A DNA stretch of 64,000 nucleotides from CBDDFS01 sp965227255. Its GTDB lineage: Bacteria > Bacteroidota > Bacteroidia > Flavobacteriales_E > Vicingaceae. Positions 17,397-27,800 of this stretch are shown here, piece by piece. Made by a program: the position numbers and the translations under genes. The stretch spans positions 124,001 through 188,000 of the forward strand of contig CBDDFS010000004.1 of the NCBI GenBank assembly GCA_965227255.1, written 5' to 3'. Under the pieces are notes generated by a model that saw only the letters and a list, made by a program, of their open reading frames with translations, did no database searches and was not told the origin of the DNA. Numbering within the stretch: position 1 is the first letter of the stretch; each line of letters starts with the position of its first letter.

Positions 17397-17633
17397 TTAT
17401 AGGCAGGCATGGCTTCCATCGCAAAATGGTTTCGCTCCGGAATTCTTGCAACCACAGAGAGTCACGGTCTTAGATTGCTGAACCTCAAAAACGATGGGTT
17501 TTTTGTCTGTTGATTTGTGCGAACCATCACAAAATGGTTGATTTTCACTAAGTCCGCATGCACACCAAGCATGATGGCCTTTTTCAAGCCGAACCATGTG
17601 AGGTTTTCCGGTGATTTTTTTGACTTCGTTCAT
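17397..17633 (-). CDS. Tandem CDGSH iron-sulfur domain protein
   Basis: The 78-residue protein carries two CDGSH-type cluster sites, CACGLSENQPFCDGSH (residues 24-39) and CGCKNSGAKPFCDGSH (residues 60-75). Each should hold a redox-active [2Fe-2S] cluster through three Cys and one His, as in mitoNEET-like proteins. It has no membrane anchor, so it is probably cytoplasmic. The electron-transfer partner is unknown. It is a single gene. Confidence 0.93.
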   Translation of the reverse strand: MNEVKKITGKPHMVRLEKGHHAWCACGLSENQPFCDGSHKSTDKKPIVFEVQQSKTVTLCGCKNSGAKPFCDGSHACL

Positions 17634-17697
17634 AATACTGCTTCAAATCATTTATTAGGTAACAAAAAATATTTTTCTTTGTTCAAAAGAATCTAGA

Positions 17698-17871
17698 ATG
17701 AAAAAGAATAAACTGATCGCTTACCTCATTATCCTTATAACACTTTTGATTCCTGTGAACTTTGGTCTATTGCAGATCGATGAAACCCAGGGAGTTTTAT
17801 CATTGATAATGATGATCCTTATTCAATTTGCCATGCTGGCAGCCCTTCTTATCGGAATCGATAAGAAGTAA
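17698..17871 (+). CDS. Small two-helix membrane protein (57 residues)
   Basis: This is a short frame in the gap before the TerB-DnaJ gene. It encodes a basic N-terminus (MKKNK), a hydrophobic helix (LIAYLIILITLLIPVNFGLL), a short polar loop with DETQG, a second helix (LIQFAMLAALLIG) and a positively charged end, DKK. That is the layout of a real small inner-membrane protein. TTTCTTTG, one mismatch from TAnnTTTG, lies 16 nt upstream at 17674-17681, and the next gene starts 23 bp downstream. No family was recognised. Confidence 0.55.
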   Translation: MKKNKLIAYLIILITLLIPVNFGLLQIDETQGVLSLIMMILIQFAMLAALLIGIDKK

Positions 17872-17894
17872 AAGACATTCATAACTGACATATT

Positions 17895-18632
17895 ATGGCC
17901 TACGGGAAATGGATCGGAGGTGGCCTTGGCTGGGCTTTCGGCGGGATCATCGGTGGTATGATCGGTTTTGCCATTGGCTCAATGTTCGACAATGCCAATA
18001 GGGTTGAATACGAACGCATTTATGAATCACCCGATGCCAAAAACCGAACGGAATCAGGTGATTTTAGTGCAGCATTGCTGATTCTTGCAGCGGCTGTAAT
18101 GAAGGCCGATGGAAGAGTTCTTAAATCGGAGCTCAATTATGTAAAATCTTTCATGGTGCAGCAGTTTGGTGTGGAAAAGACCAAACAGCAGATGAAAGTT
18201 TTTCAGGAGATCCTTAAACAGGATATTCCTTTGCGTCAGGTCTGTCTTCAGATCAAACACTTTACCCGACACTCAGATCGATTGCAACTGGTTCATTTCT
18301 TATTTGGAATTTCCGGTGCTGACAAGCATTATGATCATCAGGAGATTGTTGTTATTGAGCGTATTTCGAAACTTCTTGGAATATCAGACATGGATTTCGA
18401 TTCCATCAAGGCCATGTTTATCAAAGAAAGTGATGCCGATTATAGAATCCTTGAGATAAATAAGAGCGCCACGAATGAAGAGTTAAAGAAAGCGTATAGA
18501 AAAATGGCCGTAAAATATCATCCCGATAAAGTGGGACACCTGGGAGAAGACTTCCAGCAAATGGCTAAAGAGAAATTTCAGAAAGTTCAGGAGGCCTATG
18601 AAAACATCAAAAAGGCTAGAGGTCTGAATTGA
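17895..18632 (+). CDS. TerB/DnaJ co-chaperone, DjlA-like
   Basis: The 245-residue protein has a glycine-rich N-terminal segment (GGGLGWAFGGIIGGMIG) that may insert in the membrane. A TerB-like helical domain follows (about 55-170), then a C-terminal J domain (about 180-243) with the essential HPD motif in VKYHPDKVG. The order matches DjlA-like membrane co-chaperones that stimulate DnaK. It probably shares a transcript with the small membrane protein upstream. Confidence 0.9.
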   Translation: MAYGKWIGGGLGWAFGGIIGGMIGFAIGSMFDNANRVEYERIYESPDAKNRTESGDFSAALLILAAAVMKADGRVLKSELNYVKSFMVQQFGVEKTKQQMKVFQEILKQDIPLRQVCLQIKHFTRHSDRLQLVHFLFGISGADKHYDHQEIVVIERISKLLGISDMDFDSIKAMFIKESDADYRILEINKSATNEELKKAYRKMAVKYHPDKVGHLGEDFQQMAKEKFQKVQEAYENIKKARGLN

Positions 18633-18888
18633 GCTTTTCTTTCAATTCCTGTCTGACAGGAGTTGCTTTCACATTAACCGAATCTGTCTTGGTTTCCTGT
18701 TCTTGGGGTTTGAAGAATGTGAAAAGAGTAAATGTATACTTGCTCTTCTTTTTGTCTTCAACGTTGGATTTACCATTATTTGTATTCAGCTCAGTGTGAA
18801 GGTCTGGATCGTCTGTATTACCTGCAAATGCTGAAGTTGAGGCCAACATTCCGGCGAAAAATAAAGCGACTACAACAATCTTTTTCAT
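18616..18888 (-). CDS. Small exported protein of unknown function
   Basis: The 90-residue protein has a good signal peptide (MKKIVVVALFFAGMLAS to SAFA) and then a hydrophilic, charge-rich body with many K, E, D and N and no recognisable domain. Its 3' end overlaps the end of the convergent djlA-like gene by 17 bp. Most likely periplasmic; the short length and lack of homology keep confidence moderate. Confidence 0.65.
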   Translation of the reverse strand: MKKIVVVALFFAGMLASTSAFAGNTDDPDLHTELNTNNGKSNVEDKKKSKYTFTLFTFFKPQEQETKTDSVNVKATPVRQELKEKLNSDL

Positions 18889-18940
18889 TTATGTCAGGGT
18901 GTTTACAGTTCTAAAGGTAAGAAATTCTCAATTTTGATGT

Positions 18941-19627
18941 ATGGATAAAAAGGAAGTGTCCAGATTTTTTAAAGCAGCCACTTATCCGGTCCTTTTTGTG
19001 ATCATTTTATGGCTGATCAAAGTAATTGAGATCGAAATTCATAGAAATTTCGTGAATTATGGTCTCTATCCAAGAGATATTAATGGACTAAGGGGAATTC
19101 TACTGGCGGTTTTCATTCACAGCGATTGGAAGCACTTATTTAATAATTCAGTACCTCTCCTTATCCTTGGATGGGCTGTGTTCTACTTTTATCGGGAGGT
19201 AGCCTGGAGAGTTATCTTATGGGTAATTCTGATGGGTGGATTCTGGACCTGGATTTCTGCACGCGAATCATTTCATATTGGTGCCAGTGGTCTTCTTTAT
19301 GGTCTTTTTGCCTTCCTTTTATTCAGTGGATTTATTCGAAGAAATACACAGCTTTTATCCATTTCGTTTCTCGTAGCCTTTCTGTACGGTAGCCTGGTAT
19401 GGGGATTACTGCCTATCGATTATAAGACTTCATGGGAATCTCATCTGTGGGGTTTCATTGCCGGTGCGGCTCTTGCTATTTATTACAGGAAAATAGGCAA
19501 GCAAAGAGAAAAACATGTTTGGAACGAAGAAGAAGAGGAGATTCTTGAACACCTTGACTACTGGAAAAAAGAAGAAGATAAAGGTGGTGGGATCAATATA
19601 ATCTACAAGCCGAAGAAGGAAGATTAA
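18941..19627 (+). CDS. Rhomboid-family intramembrane serine protease
   Basis: This 228-residue protein of six or so transmembrane helices has the catalytic serine in GASG (S116) and the histidine in SWESHLWG (H168). The first-loop motif HSDWKHLFNN is also present. Rhomboids cut transmembrane substrates within the lipid bilayer. A charged 45-residue cytoplasmic tail (EEEEEILEHLDYWKKEEDK) follows the last helix. It is the first of three rhomboid genes within 3.7 kb; the other two are on the opposite strand. Substrate unknown. Confidence 0.92.
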   Translation: MDKKEVSRFFKAATYPVLFVIILWLIKVIEIEIHRNFVNYGLYPRDINGLRGILLAVFIHSDWKHLFNNSVPLLILGWAVFYFYREVAWRVILWVILMGGFWTWISARESFHIGASGLLYGLFAFLLFSGFIRRNTQLLSISFLVAFLYGSLVWGLLPIDYKTSWESHLWGFIAGAALAIYYRKIGKQREKHVWNEEEEEILEHLDYWKKEEDKGGGINIIYKPKKED

Positions 19628-20898
19628 ACGACCGACTTTTCCAGTTCGATCACGGTGATCTCTGGTAAAATGCCCAGTCTGCCAGGATAACCCAGGAATC
19701 CAAGTCCACGATTTACATAGATCATTTGTTTATCCTGCTGATACAGACCGGCCCATTGCTCATAAATGTATTGCGAAGGACTCCATTTTATATATCCAGG
19801 AATTTCAATTCCCATCTGCATTCCATGTGTATGACCCGACAATGTCAAATCTATACTCGGTTGCTCTTTGAGAACTACATTACTCCAATGCGAAGGATCA
19901 TGGGACAAAAGGATGTTGAAGTCATGTTTTTTCATTTCCGACATGGCAAGACTCAGATCGCCGTATTTCTGGAAACGTGCGCTGTGTCCCCAGTTCTCAA
20001 CGCCTGCTATACCAATGGACTGACCATCAATTTCCAAAGATCTGCTTTCATTTAGCAGAATATCCCAATTCATTCGGTGATGAATATCGGTGATCAGAGC
20101 TTTGTTATGTCTCTTACCCTCAATATCATCTCTTTGATAGAAGTAATCTCCATAATCATGATTCCCAAGAACAGAGTACACTCCATGTTTGGCCTGAATG
20201 TCCTTCAGAACATCTACAAAGGGAAGTGCTTCTTCTGCAACATCATTTACGAGGTCACCTGTGAAGAAAACCACGTCAGCTTCCTGCTCGTTGATGATAG
20301 ATACTGCATCCTTTAAAGGACTATCCGATATAAAGCTTCCGGTATGGATGTCTGAAATCTGGACAATTCGCAAACCGTTAAAGTTGTCGGGGATCTTGGC
20401 TGACTTGATCTTCACTTTTATCACATTGTAATCAAAGGCAGACTTTACCACACCGTACATCATTGTAACAAAAGGAACAGCTGAAGCAATGAGTCCGCTT
20501 TGTTTCAAAAACATTCCCCGACTAATTTTTTTACCTCCTGTTTCAAGGTCGGCTTTGGGAGGGAAGATGAGTTTCTTGATATAGATCAGGCCTCGTCGAA
20601 TGTCATCAAGAAGAAAGAATACGATCCCGATGATCTTGGAAAGGAGAACGATGAAAATAAAACCGGAAATGTAAATCCTGGCAAACTTGGGTGGTGGGGT
20701 TTTGTCGGAAAAGTAATAAACCGCAACAAAAAAGAATACAATAGAGAAGAGAGTAAAACCCCAATAAACAAGTCTGGCCCAATTTGGAACCATCTTCTTT
20801 CTTTCCGGTCCTTTTACCACCTGCCGCATGGAATAATAAAAGTACAGATCGACCGTAAGGATCAACCCAATTGATATGAGCATGAAATAGATATACAT
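19624..20898 (-). CDS. Membrane-anchored metallophosphoesterase, YkuE-like
   Basis: From the ATG at 20898 the protein has 424 residues with four hydrophobic helices in the first 140. A Tat-like or membrane segment is followed by a calcineurin-type phosphoesterase domain with QISDIHTGSF, FFTGDLVND, LGNHDYGDY, LLSHDPSHW and LSGHTHGMQMG, the full set of metal ligands. An in-frame start further upstream would overlap the rhomboid gene. The ATG at 20898 lies 1 nt after the rhomboid stop and fits an operon. By family analogy it hydrolyses a phospho-lipid or nucleotide at the membrane. Confidence 0.87.
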   Translation of the reverse strand: MYIYFMLISIGLILTVDLYFYYSMRQVVKGPERKKMVPNWARLVYWGFTLFSIVFFFVAVYYFSDKTPPPKFARIYISGFIFIVLLSKIIGIVFFLLDDIRRGLIYIKKLIFPPKADLETGGKKISRGMFLKQSGLIASAVPFVTMMYGVVKSAFDYNVIKVKIKSAKIPDNFNGLRIVQISDIHTGSFISDSPLKDAVSIINEQEADVVFFTGDLVNDVAEEALPFVDVLKDIQAKHGVYSVLGNHDYGDYFYQRDDIEGKRHNKALITDIHHRMNWDILLNESRSLEIDGQSIGIAGVENWGHSARFQKYGDLSLAMSEMKKHDFNILLSHDPSHWSNVVLKEQPSIDLTLSGHTHGMQMGIEIPGYIKWSPSQYIYEQWAGLYQQDKQMIYVNRGLGFLGYPGRLGILPEITVIELEKSVV

Positions 20899-20899
20899 A

Positions 20900-21778
20900 T
20901 CAGTTCTTTTGACTGGCCCGGAAGAGAATATCTTTTTCTTCCTTGGAAAGACTATCGTAGCCTGATTTTGAGATCTTATCAAGGATCTTATCTACCATTT
21001 CCTGTTCGTTCACGTTAGAGCTGGTTTTCTTTTTACCTTCATTGTTCTTGTAAACAACCTTGATCTTCTTTTTGTTGCTTGGCCTGAAAACTTCTTTGAT
21101 GGCACCTGTCCATTTATAATACCACATACTCCAGTCGCGGCCTTTTTCCATTTGTCGTATATACATAAAGCCAAAGAATGCTCCACCCAGGTGAGCGAGA
21201 TGGCCTCCCGCATTTCCATCATGAAATGAAATTAGATCGAGAACCACAAGCACTAGTGCGATGTATTTAAGTTTAACCGGTCCGAGAAAAACCAGATGAA
21301 GTTGATAATTCGGAACCTTGGTAGCAATAGCTGCTATGATCGATAATACGGCAGCTGATGCACCCAATGCAGGTAATTTCAGTCCGTCCTGAAAGACGGG
21401 TAGAACATTATACATGAAAATGTAGAAAAATGCTCCGAATAGTCCACCCATGATGTAAAGACTTATCAGCCTTTTTTCGCCCAACAGATCTTGAAATATT
21501 CGTCCGGCGAAATACAGATACAGCATATTGAATAGAATATGCAAAAAGCCTTCATGATAAAACATATAGGTTATCAATGTCCAAGGCTTTGTGACCAAAG
21601 TAGGAAGATCCGCAACCGTAGCGAGGTAGGGCGTTATGCTGAATGTGGCTCCACCCAAACTCGAAAAGCTGAGAATGAGCCTGCCTAACACAAATACACC
21701 AAGGTTGATGTAAATGATTCTTGTTAGAGCACTTCCGTCTGTAAAGCTTCTTTTTATGTCGTCTGCAATACTTGCCAT
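20900..21778 (-). CDS. Rhomboid-family protease with GASA active-site variant
   Basis: The 292-residue membrane protein has S141 in LGASAAV and H196 in GHLAHLGGAF as the catalytic pair, plus the loop-1 motif FYHEGFLHILFNM. The residue after the active serine is alanine instead of the usual glycine (GxSG), a variant seen in active rhomboids. The C-terminal 90 residues are cytoplasmic and highly charged, ending in a helical segment (EEKDILFRASQKN). It follows the mutL-adjacent rhomboid gene, overlapping it by 1 bp. Confidence 0.92.
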   Translation of the reverse strand: MASIADDIKRSFTDGSALTRIIYINLGVFVLGRLILSFSSLGGATFSITPYLATVADLPTLVTKPWTLITYMFYHEGFLHILFNMLYLYFAGRIFQDLLGEKRLISLYIMGGLFGAFFYIFMYNVLPVFQDGLKLPALGASAAVLSIIAAIATKVPNYQLHLVFLGPVKLKYIALVLVVLDLISFHDGNAGGHLAHLGGAFFGFMYIRQMEKGRDWSMWYYKWTGAIKEVFRPSNKKKIKVVYKNNEGKKKTSSNVNEQEMVDKILDKISKSGYDSLSKEEKDILFRASQKN

Positions 21779-22608
21779 TACATATAGGTCTGACCTGTTT
21801 TTCTCCAGTATCGTATCAATAGATAACCAAACAACATTCCGCCCAAATGAGCAAAGTGCGCCACATTGTCAGCCGGATTATTATTGAATCCTGCATACAA
21901 CTCAAAGACTCCATAACCGATCACAAAGTATTTTGCTTTGATAGGGACCGGGAAGAAAAGAAGCATTAATTCTGTATTAGGGAATAACATTCCAAAGGCC
22001 AGAAGTATACCAAAGACCGATCCGCTGGCTCCTACAGTACCCATGTTGGTTTTGAGTTCCAGAAATATGTTGGCAATGTTCATGGCATCGGCCTTCCAGT
22101 GCATTGCATCCGGATTTTCTGCTGTTATCCAGTCACCAAGAAAGCGGCGACTAACCCTTGTGATGTCTCGCGCCGTAGCCTGGTCAGACGGCTTTGGAAT
22201 GTACTCTTCAACAAAGGCACTGAAAGCTTCAGGTGTGATATTCTGACCCAGTTGGCGAATTACTTCTTGCAGATTGTTAAGTTCGAAGGTCATAACGATC
22301 AACTGCAGTACTCCGGCACCTATGCCGGTGACCATATAATAGATCAGAAATTTTTTACCTCCCCAAACCTGTTCAAGTATTCGTCCGAACATGAAAAGAG
22401 CGAACATGTTGAAAAAGAGGTGAAAGAATCCTCCATGAAGGAACATGTAAGTAACTCCCTGGTGAGGCATGAAGAGATCTGATGACCAATGATGCAGGCC
22501 AAAGAGATGAGAAGTATAAAGACTTATTTCTTCAGTGAAGGTGGTGGCAAACAGGATCAGTACATTAATGATCAGCAGATTCTTTACTACCGGGGGAAGG
22601 GTCAACAT
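21778..22608 (-). CDS. Rhomboid-family intramembrane serine protease
   Basis: The 276-residue membrane protein has S195 in VGASGSVFG and H254 in HFAHLGGML, and loop-1 motif LHGGFFHLFFNMFALF. A soluble insertion of about 75 residues (about 110-185) sits between helices, which is common in Bacteroidota rhomboids. The gene overlaps mutL by 1 bp at its start and the next rhomboid by 1 bp at its end, so mutL, both rhomboids and the metallophosphoesterase form one translationally coupled unit. Confidence 0.94.
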   Translation of the reverse strand: MLTLPPVVKNLLIINVLILFATTFTEEISLYTSHLFGLHHWSSDLFMPHQGVTYMFLHGGFFHLFFNMFALFMFGRILEQVWGGKKFLIYYMVTGIGAGVLQLIVMTFELNNLQEVIRQLGQNITPEAFSAFVEEYIPKPSDQATARDITRVSRRFLGDWITAENPDAMHWKADAMNIANIFLELKTNMGTVGASGSVFGILLAFGMLFPNTELMLLFFPVPIKAKYFVIGYGVFELYAGFNNNPADNVAHFAHLGGMLFGYLLIRYWRKTGQTYM

Positions 22609-24434
22609 TAAGCTTGAAACTTTTTAGATAATTCGTCCAGTGTGATGGTTACAATAATAGGTTTTCCATTTGGAAGTGTGTTTGGACTCTCACAGGCAAA
22701 CAATTGATCGATCAATGATTCCATTTCCTGTACATCCAGTTTTTGACCGCCTTTAATGGCCATGTTCCTTGCGAGAATAACAGAAAGTTTGTCGACTTTG
22801 TTTTCAAAATCCTTCATGCCACTAACTCTGTAATCTTCAATTACTTTGAGAAAGATTAATTTAATATCCTGTTCCTGAATTCCGGGAGGAACGCCATTTA
22901 TTGAAACGCTGTCTTTTCCAAATTCTTCAATTGAATATCCTATGTCTTCGAGTTCTTGCTGTATTTCTTTCACCAGCTCATGATCTTCGTTACTCATTTC
23001 CACTAAAATGGGAAATAGGATCTTCTGACTTGGAAATTCATTCTTCTCGCTTAGTATAAATCGTTCATACAAAACTCTTTGGTGCGCTCTGTGTTGGTCG
23101 ATCAGCATCAATCCACTCTTGATATGCGTGAGGATGTATTTGTTGTGCAGCTGAAATATTTTCTTGCCCTCTTCTTTTTCAGCGCCTTCGATATTCAATT
23201 GAGATTCTCTGCTGGTGGCATGACTTTGATCTGGTTGAAAACTGCCTTCAACATTGATCAAATCCAGTGCCTTCTGAAGATCTTCTTTTCTCTCATCAGA
23301 TGAGTCGGGACGATAGGAGGTAGTAGTTTTAAAAGGATCGTAAGATTTATCCACCTGAATCTCAGGCATTTTGATCTCTTTGTTTTTGTCGAAAGGCATA
23401 TTGTCGAATGCCGTTTCTCTTTCAAAGTCCAGACTTGGCGCTACATTGAACTTGCCCAAACTCTGGCGGATACTGGTCCTGATGATGGCATAGATCGATC
23501 TTTCCTCCAAGAATTTAATCTCAGTTTTGGTCGGATGTATATTGATATCGATCTGCTCAGGATTAATTTCAAGTTTTATAAAATATTGTGGATGGGCATC
23601 TTTTTGAATCAAGTCTTCATAGGCAGCCATTATAGCGTGATGCAGATAAGGGCTTTTGATGAACCGACCATTTACAAGGAAGAATTGTTCGCCCTTCTTC
23701 AATGTTGCATATTCAGGTTTAGAGACAAATCCGCTAACCTTTACGATCTCAGTCTCCTCTTCAATCGGGATGAGCCTTTCATTGAATCGCTTCCCAAATA
23801 ACTGAATGATTCTTTTCTTGAAATTTCCTTTCTCCAGATGATAGATCTGTTCCTCATTATTGAAATAAGAAAAAGAGAGATCGGGTCTGCTCAAGGCGAC
23901 TTGCTGAAAGACTTCGTTGATATGTCGGCTTTCAACATTATTCGATTTTAGGAAGTTCCTTCTGGCAGGAATGTTGAAGAATAGATTCTTTACGGATATT
24001 GACGTTCCGCGATTACCGGCCTCTAACTTTTGGGAGGTGATGTCATTCCCCTCCATTTTTAAGCTTGTGGCCAATTCATCCTCATCTGTTTTAGTTTTGA
24101 TCTCCATCTGAGATACGGCACTAATAGAAGCCATGGCTTCACCACGAAAGCCCATGGTTGTTACATGGAAAATATCATCGATCTCAGAAATCTTGGATGT
24201 TGCATGTCTTTCAATACACAAACGTGCATCGATTTCCGACATTCCAGTGCCGTTGTCGATTACCTGAATAAGTGATTTTCCGGCATCTTTGATATTAAGG
24301 GTAATGTGGTCTGCTCCGGCATCAATGGCATTTTCAAGCAATTCCTTCACAGCACTAGCTGGTCGCTGTACCACTTCTCCCGCCGCAATCTGATTCGCTA
24401 CAGATTCAGGCAAAACTTTAATGTTATTCTCCAT
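22608..24434 (-). CDS. mutL: DNA mismatch repair protein MutL
   Basis: The 608-residue protein has a GHKL ATPase N-terminus: IAAGEVVQRPASAVKELLEN, DNGTGM, TSKI and GFRGEAMASIS. A transducer domain with NGRFIKSP and HPTKTEIKF follows, then a variable linker (about 350-420) and a C-terminal dimerisation domain. The latter holds LIDQHRAHQRVLYE, equivalent to the endonuclease motif DQHA-x2-E, and ACESPNTLPNGKP. It couples MutS mismatch recognition to strand incision. It is expressed together with the upstream small membrane protein gene. Confidence 0.97.
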   Translation of the reverse strand: MENNIKVLPESVANQIAAGEVVQRPASAVKELLENAIDAGADHITLNIKDAGKSLIQVIDNGTGMSEIDARLCIERHATSKISEIDDIFHVTTMGFRGEAMASISAVSQMEIKTKTDEDELATSLKMEGNDITSQKLEAGNRGTSISVKNLFFNIPARRNFLKSNNVESRHINEVFQQVALSRPDLSFSYFNNEEQIYHLEKGNFKKRIIQLFGKRFNERLIPIEEETEIVKVSGFVSKPEYATLKKGEQFFLVNGRFIKSPYLHHAIMAAYEDLIQKDAHPQYFIKLEINPEQIDINIHPTKTEIKFLEERSIYAIIRTSIRQSLGKFNVAPSLDFERETAFDNMPFDKNKEIKMPEIQVDKSYDPFKTTTSYRPDSSDERKEDLQKALDLINVEGSFQPDQSHATSRESQLNIEGAEKEEGKKIFQLHNKYILTHIKSGLMLIDQHRAHQRVLYERFILSEKNEFPSQKILFPILVEMSNEDHELVKEIQQELEDIGYSIEEFGKDSVSINGVPPGIQEQDIKLIFLKVIEDYRVSGMKDFENKVDKLSVILARNMAIKGGQKLDVQEMESLIDQLFACESPNTLPNGKPIIVTITLDELSKKFQA

Positions 24435-24449
24435 AAAAGGTCTGAGCCC

Positions 24450-24767
24450 TTATTTCAATAAATAATAAGCAATCAAGAAAAGAAGACCGATGATAACGAT
24501 CAGCCGGAGGTTTGACCTGGACCTTTGTCTTGCTCCTGAATGAGACTCCCTCCATTTATCGTGTAAACTAGATCTGAAATCCATTCGGTGTTCAGAATCA
24601 CTGCCAACACCTTTCTTTTCAGAGCGAATCAGCCTGTTTCTTCTCTCTCTTTCTTCTTTATCGGCATCGTAGAACCATGGACGATAATTAAATTGTTTAG
24701 GTCCACGTTGTTTAAATAAAGAAGGTAGTCTGGGTGCGTCCAAGCTTTTTGCTTCAAATTTAATCAT
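24450..24767 (-). CDS. Small tail-anchored membrane protein upstream of mutL
   Basis: The 105-residue protein is basic and charged over its first 85 residues (with RPWFYDADKEERERR). It ends in a single hydrophobic helix, LRLIVIIGLLFLIAYYLL, so it should be tail-anchored in the inner membrane. No domain was recognised. It is 15 bp upstream of mutL on the same strand and probably heads that operon. Confidence 0.75.
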   Translation of the reverse strand: MIKFEAKSLDAPRLPSLFKQRGPKQFNYRPWFYDADKEERERRNRLIRSEKKGVGSDSEHRMDFRSSLHDKWRESHSGARQRSRSNLRLIVIIGLLFLIAYYLLK

Positions 24768-24868
24768 TTCTCATGGGCATTTTCATTCCTCAAACATTTA
24801 ATACACACCTGTTCAAAAGTTCATCTTTTGCCTCAATTCAGGCCTTGCTTAATCCTTACTTTTACGCC

Positions 24869-27800
24869 ATGATGACTTTCTTTCGAAGATATTCTCTGGA
24901 ATTCTTTATCCTGTTGGCTATAATCCTGTACAGCTTTAAAGCCGGAAATGAGGCGGAAATCCTCTCAGATCAGGATCCCCCATTTAATAGTGTTGAAAGT
25001 CCGTGGGCAGATTCTCTCATCAAGACCTTGTCGGACGAACAAAAAATTGCCCAGTTATTTATGGTGGCTGCTTATTCGAATCGAAATGGGGAGCATGAGG
25101 AAGAATTATCAAATCTGATTGATAATTATGGGATTGGCGGACTGATCTTTTTTCAGGGAGGTCCGAAACGTCAAGCGATTTTATGTAACAAACTTCAGGA
25201 AAAGTCGGAAGTGCCATTACTCATAGGTATGGATGCAGAGTGGGGTCTGGCTATGCGTCTCGATAGCACAGTAAAGTATCCCTGGCAAATGACCTTAGGC
25301 GCAATTCAGGACGAAACGCTGATTTACGAGATGGGTCGACAAATAGGTGAGCAAATGAATCGATTGGGTGTTCATGTGAATTTTGCACCCGTTGTGGATG
25401 TGAATGTAAATCCGAACAATCCTGTGATCAATGCCAGGTCCTTCGGTGAGGACAGGAATAATGTGAGTAGTAAAGGGATTGCCTATATGAAAGGATTGCA
25501 GTCCATGCATGTTCTGGCCAATGCCAAGCATTTTCCCGGCCATGGTGATACCGACAAGGATTCACATAAAACCCTTCCAATCGTAAACCACAAATACAAT
25601 CGACTCGATTCAGTGGAGATCTATCCATTCCGTCAATTGATGGATCAGGGTCTGAGCAGTGTTATGGTGGCCCATTTATACATTCCGGAACTAGTAAAAG
25701 AATTCAACAAACCTTCAACCTTATCACCTGAGATTGTCAATGGTCTGCTCAAGGATAGTCTGAAATTCGAAGGATTGATCTTTACCGACGCTCTCAATAT
25801 GAAGGGCGTTAGCAGTTTTTATAAACCCGGTGAAGTAGATCTTCTTGCTTTGCTGGCGGGGAATGATGTAATGTTGTTTTCAGAAGATGTTCCAAAGGCC
25901 ATTACTGAGATTAAAAAGGCAATAAAGGAAGAGCGCATCAGCATGGAAGAGATTGAAAAGAGGTGTTTAAAGGTGCTAAGAGCCAAAGAATGGGCAGGTC
26001 TCGACAAATATGCTCCTGTTGAAATCAATAATCTCTATGAAGATCTGAACCAGCCGACTTATGAATTACTGAATAGAAAACTTACCGAATCTTCAATAAC
26101 CTTACTACAGAACAATGATGATTTGCTACCGGTAAAAACACTTGACACCTTTAGAATTGCGGCTCTGGCTGTGGGAGATGAGGGATTTAAAACCTTTCAT
26201 CATTATCTTTCTCTCTACACGCAGGTAGATACTTTTCACATAGGCATTGATCATGAAGTGAAGGATCAGAAAGAACTCCTGGAGAAACTCGAAAAGTATA
26301 ATCTGATCATTGCCAGTGTGCATACGGGAAACCGAAATCCGTACAGCAGAAAAAAGATCAATGGCAATGCAGCCGATCTGCTAAATGCAATCCGACTTAA
26401 AAAAGACGTCGTACTCTCGGCTTTTTGCAATCCTTATGCCTTAAATGAATTCCACGGCCTTGATCATTTTGAGTCCTTCATCATGGCATACCAGAACAAT
26501 GCTTACGCCAATGAGATGGCCGCCAAGCTTATTTTCGGCGGAGGTATTGTCAATGGAAAACTACCCGTTAGCATCAATCCACAATTTCAAGGTGGTTCAG
26601 GTCTTGAACTCAATGAGGTGATCAGGTTAAACTATGTATGGCCAGAAGAGATCGGAATTGAGCGCAATTGGTTGGATCAGATAGATAGTATTGCTATTGA
26701 AGGGTTAATTGAGCAGGCTTATCCCGGATGTCAGATCGTTGTGGCGAGTCAGGGAAAGGTATTCTATAACAAGACTTTTGGCTATCACACTTACGATTCT
26801 GCCCGTCTGGTTTTGTCACAGGATATATATGATCTGGCTTCGGTAACCAAAATCTCCGCCACACTTTTGGGAATTATGAAACTGGTGGAAGAAGGAGAGG
26901 TTGATCTCGATTATTCTCTGTGTGATTATTTACCAGACCTTGTTGATACAACTGATTATGCGAATCTCAGTATCAGGGAGATACTTGCTCACCAGGCAGG
27001 CTTAAAAGCCTGGATTCCTTTCTACAAAAAATCTTTGTCAGGGGGTAAACCTCGATACGATGTGTACAGCCTCGATTCAACCTCATTATATCGATATAGG
27101 GTTGCCAACAATCTATATATAAACTACACATACAGGGATTCAATTTTTGATCAAATTCTGAAAACCCCTGTGAATGAATCGGGAGAATACAAGTATTCGG
27201 ATATCGGTTATTATTTCCTCAAAGAGATTGTAGAGACAAAGACCGGACAGGAACTGGATAAATATGTAGAAAAGGAATTCTATCAGCCCCTGGGAATGAG
27301 TCGAACCGGATTTAAGCCTCTCTATCATTTCAGGAAGGAAGAGATCGTACCAACGGAAAATGATAAGATGTTTCGTGGACAACTGATTCATGGTGATGTG
27401 CACGATCCGGGTGCAGCTATGCTAGGAGGAGTTGGAGGTCATGCCGGATTATTCGGTAATGCCAATGACATAGCTAAACTCATGCAGATGTATGTTTCTT
27501 CCGGCAGCTATGCTGGTCGGGAGTATTTGAATTCAGAGACGGTTAAAGAATTTACATCATGTCAATACTGTGAGAATGAAAACAGGAGAGGGGCAGGATT
27601 CGACAAACCAATGATCAACGGTGAGGAAGGCGGGCCTACATGCACCTGTGTCAGTTACATGAGTTTTGGTCATTCGGGTTTTACCGGCACCTATGCCTGG
27701 GCTGATCCTGAAGATGAAATCGTATATGTTTTCCTTTCTAATCGCATTCATCCTGATGCAAGCAATAAAAAATTGATATCATTGAGTATTCGAACCAGAA

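Noticed and set aside
24773..24868. Longer N-terminus for the GH3 fusion gene
   Set aside because: This start would leave 5 bp to the divergent gene and adds 32 residues before the hydrophobic segment; the later ATG gives a better signal peptide.
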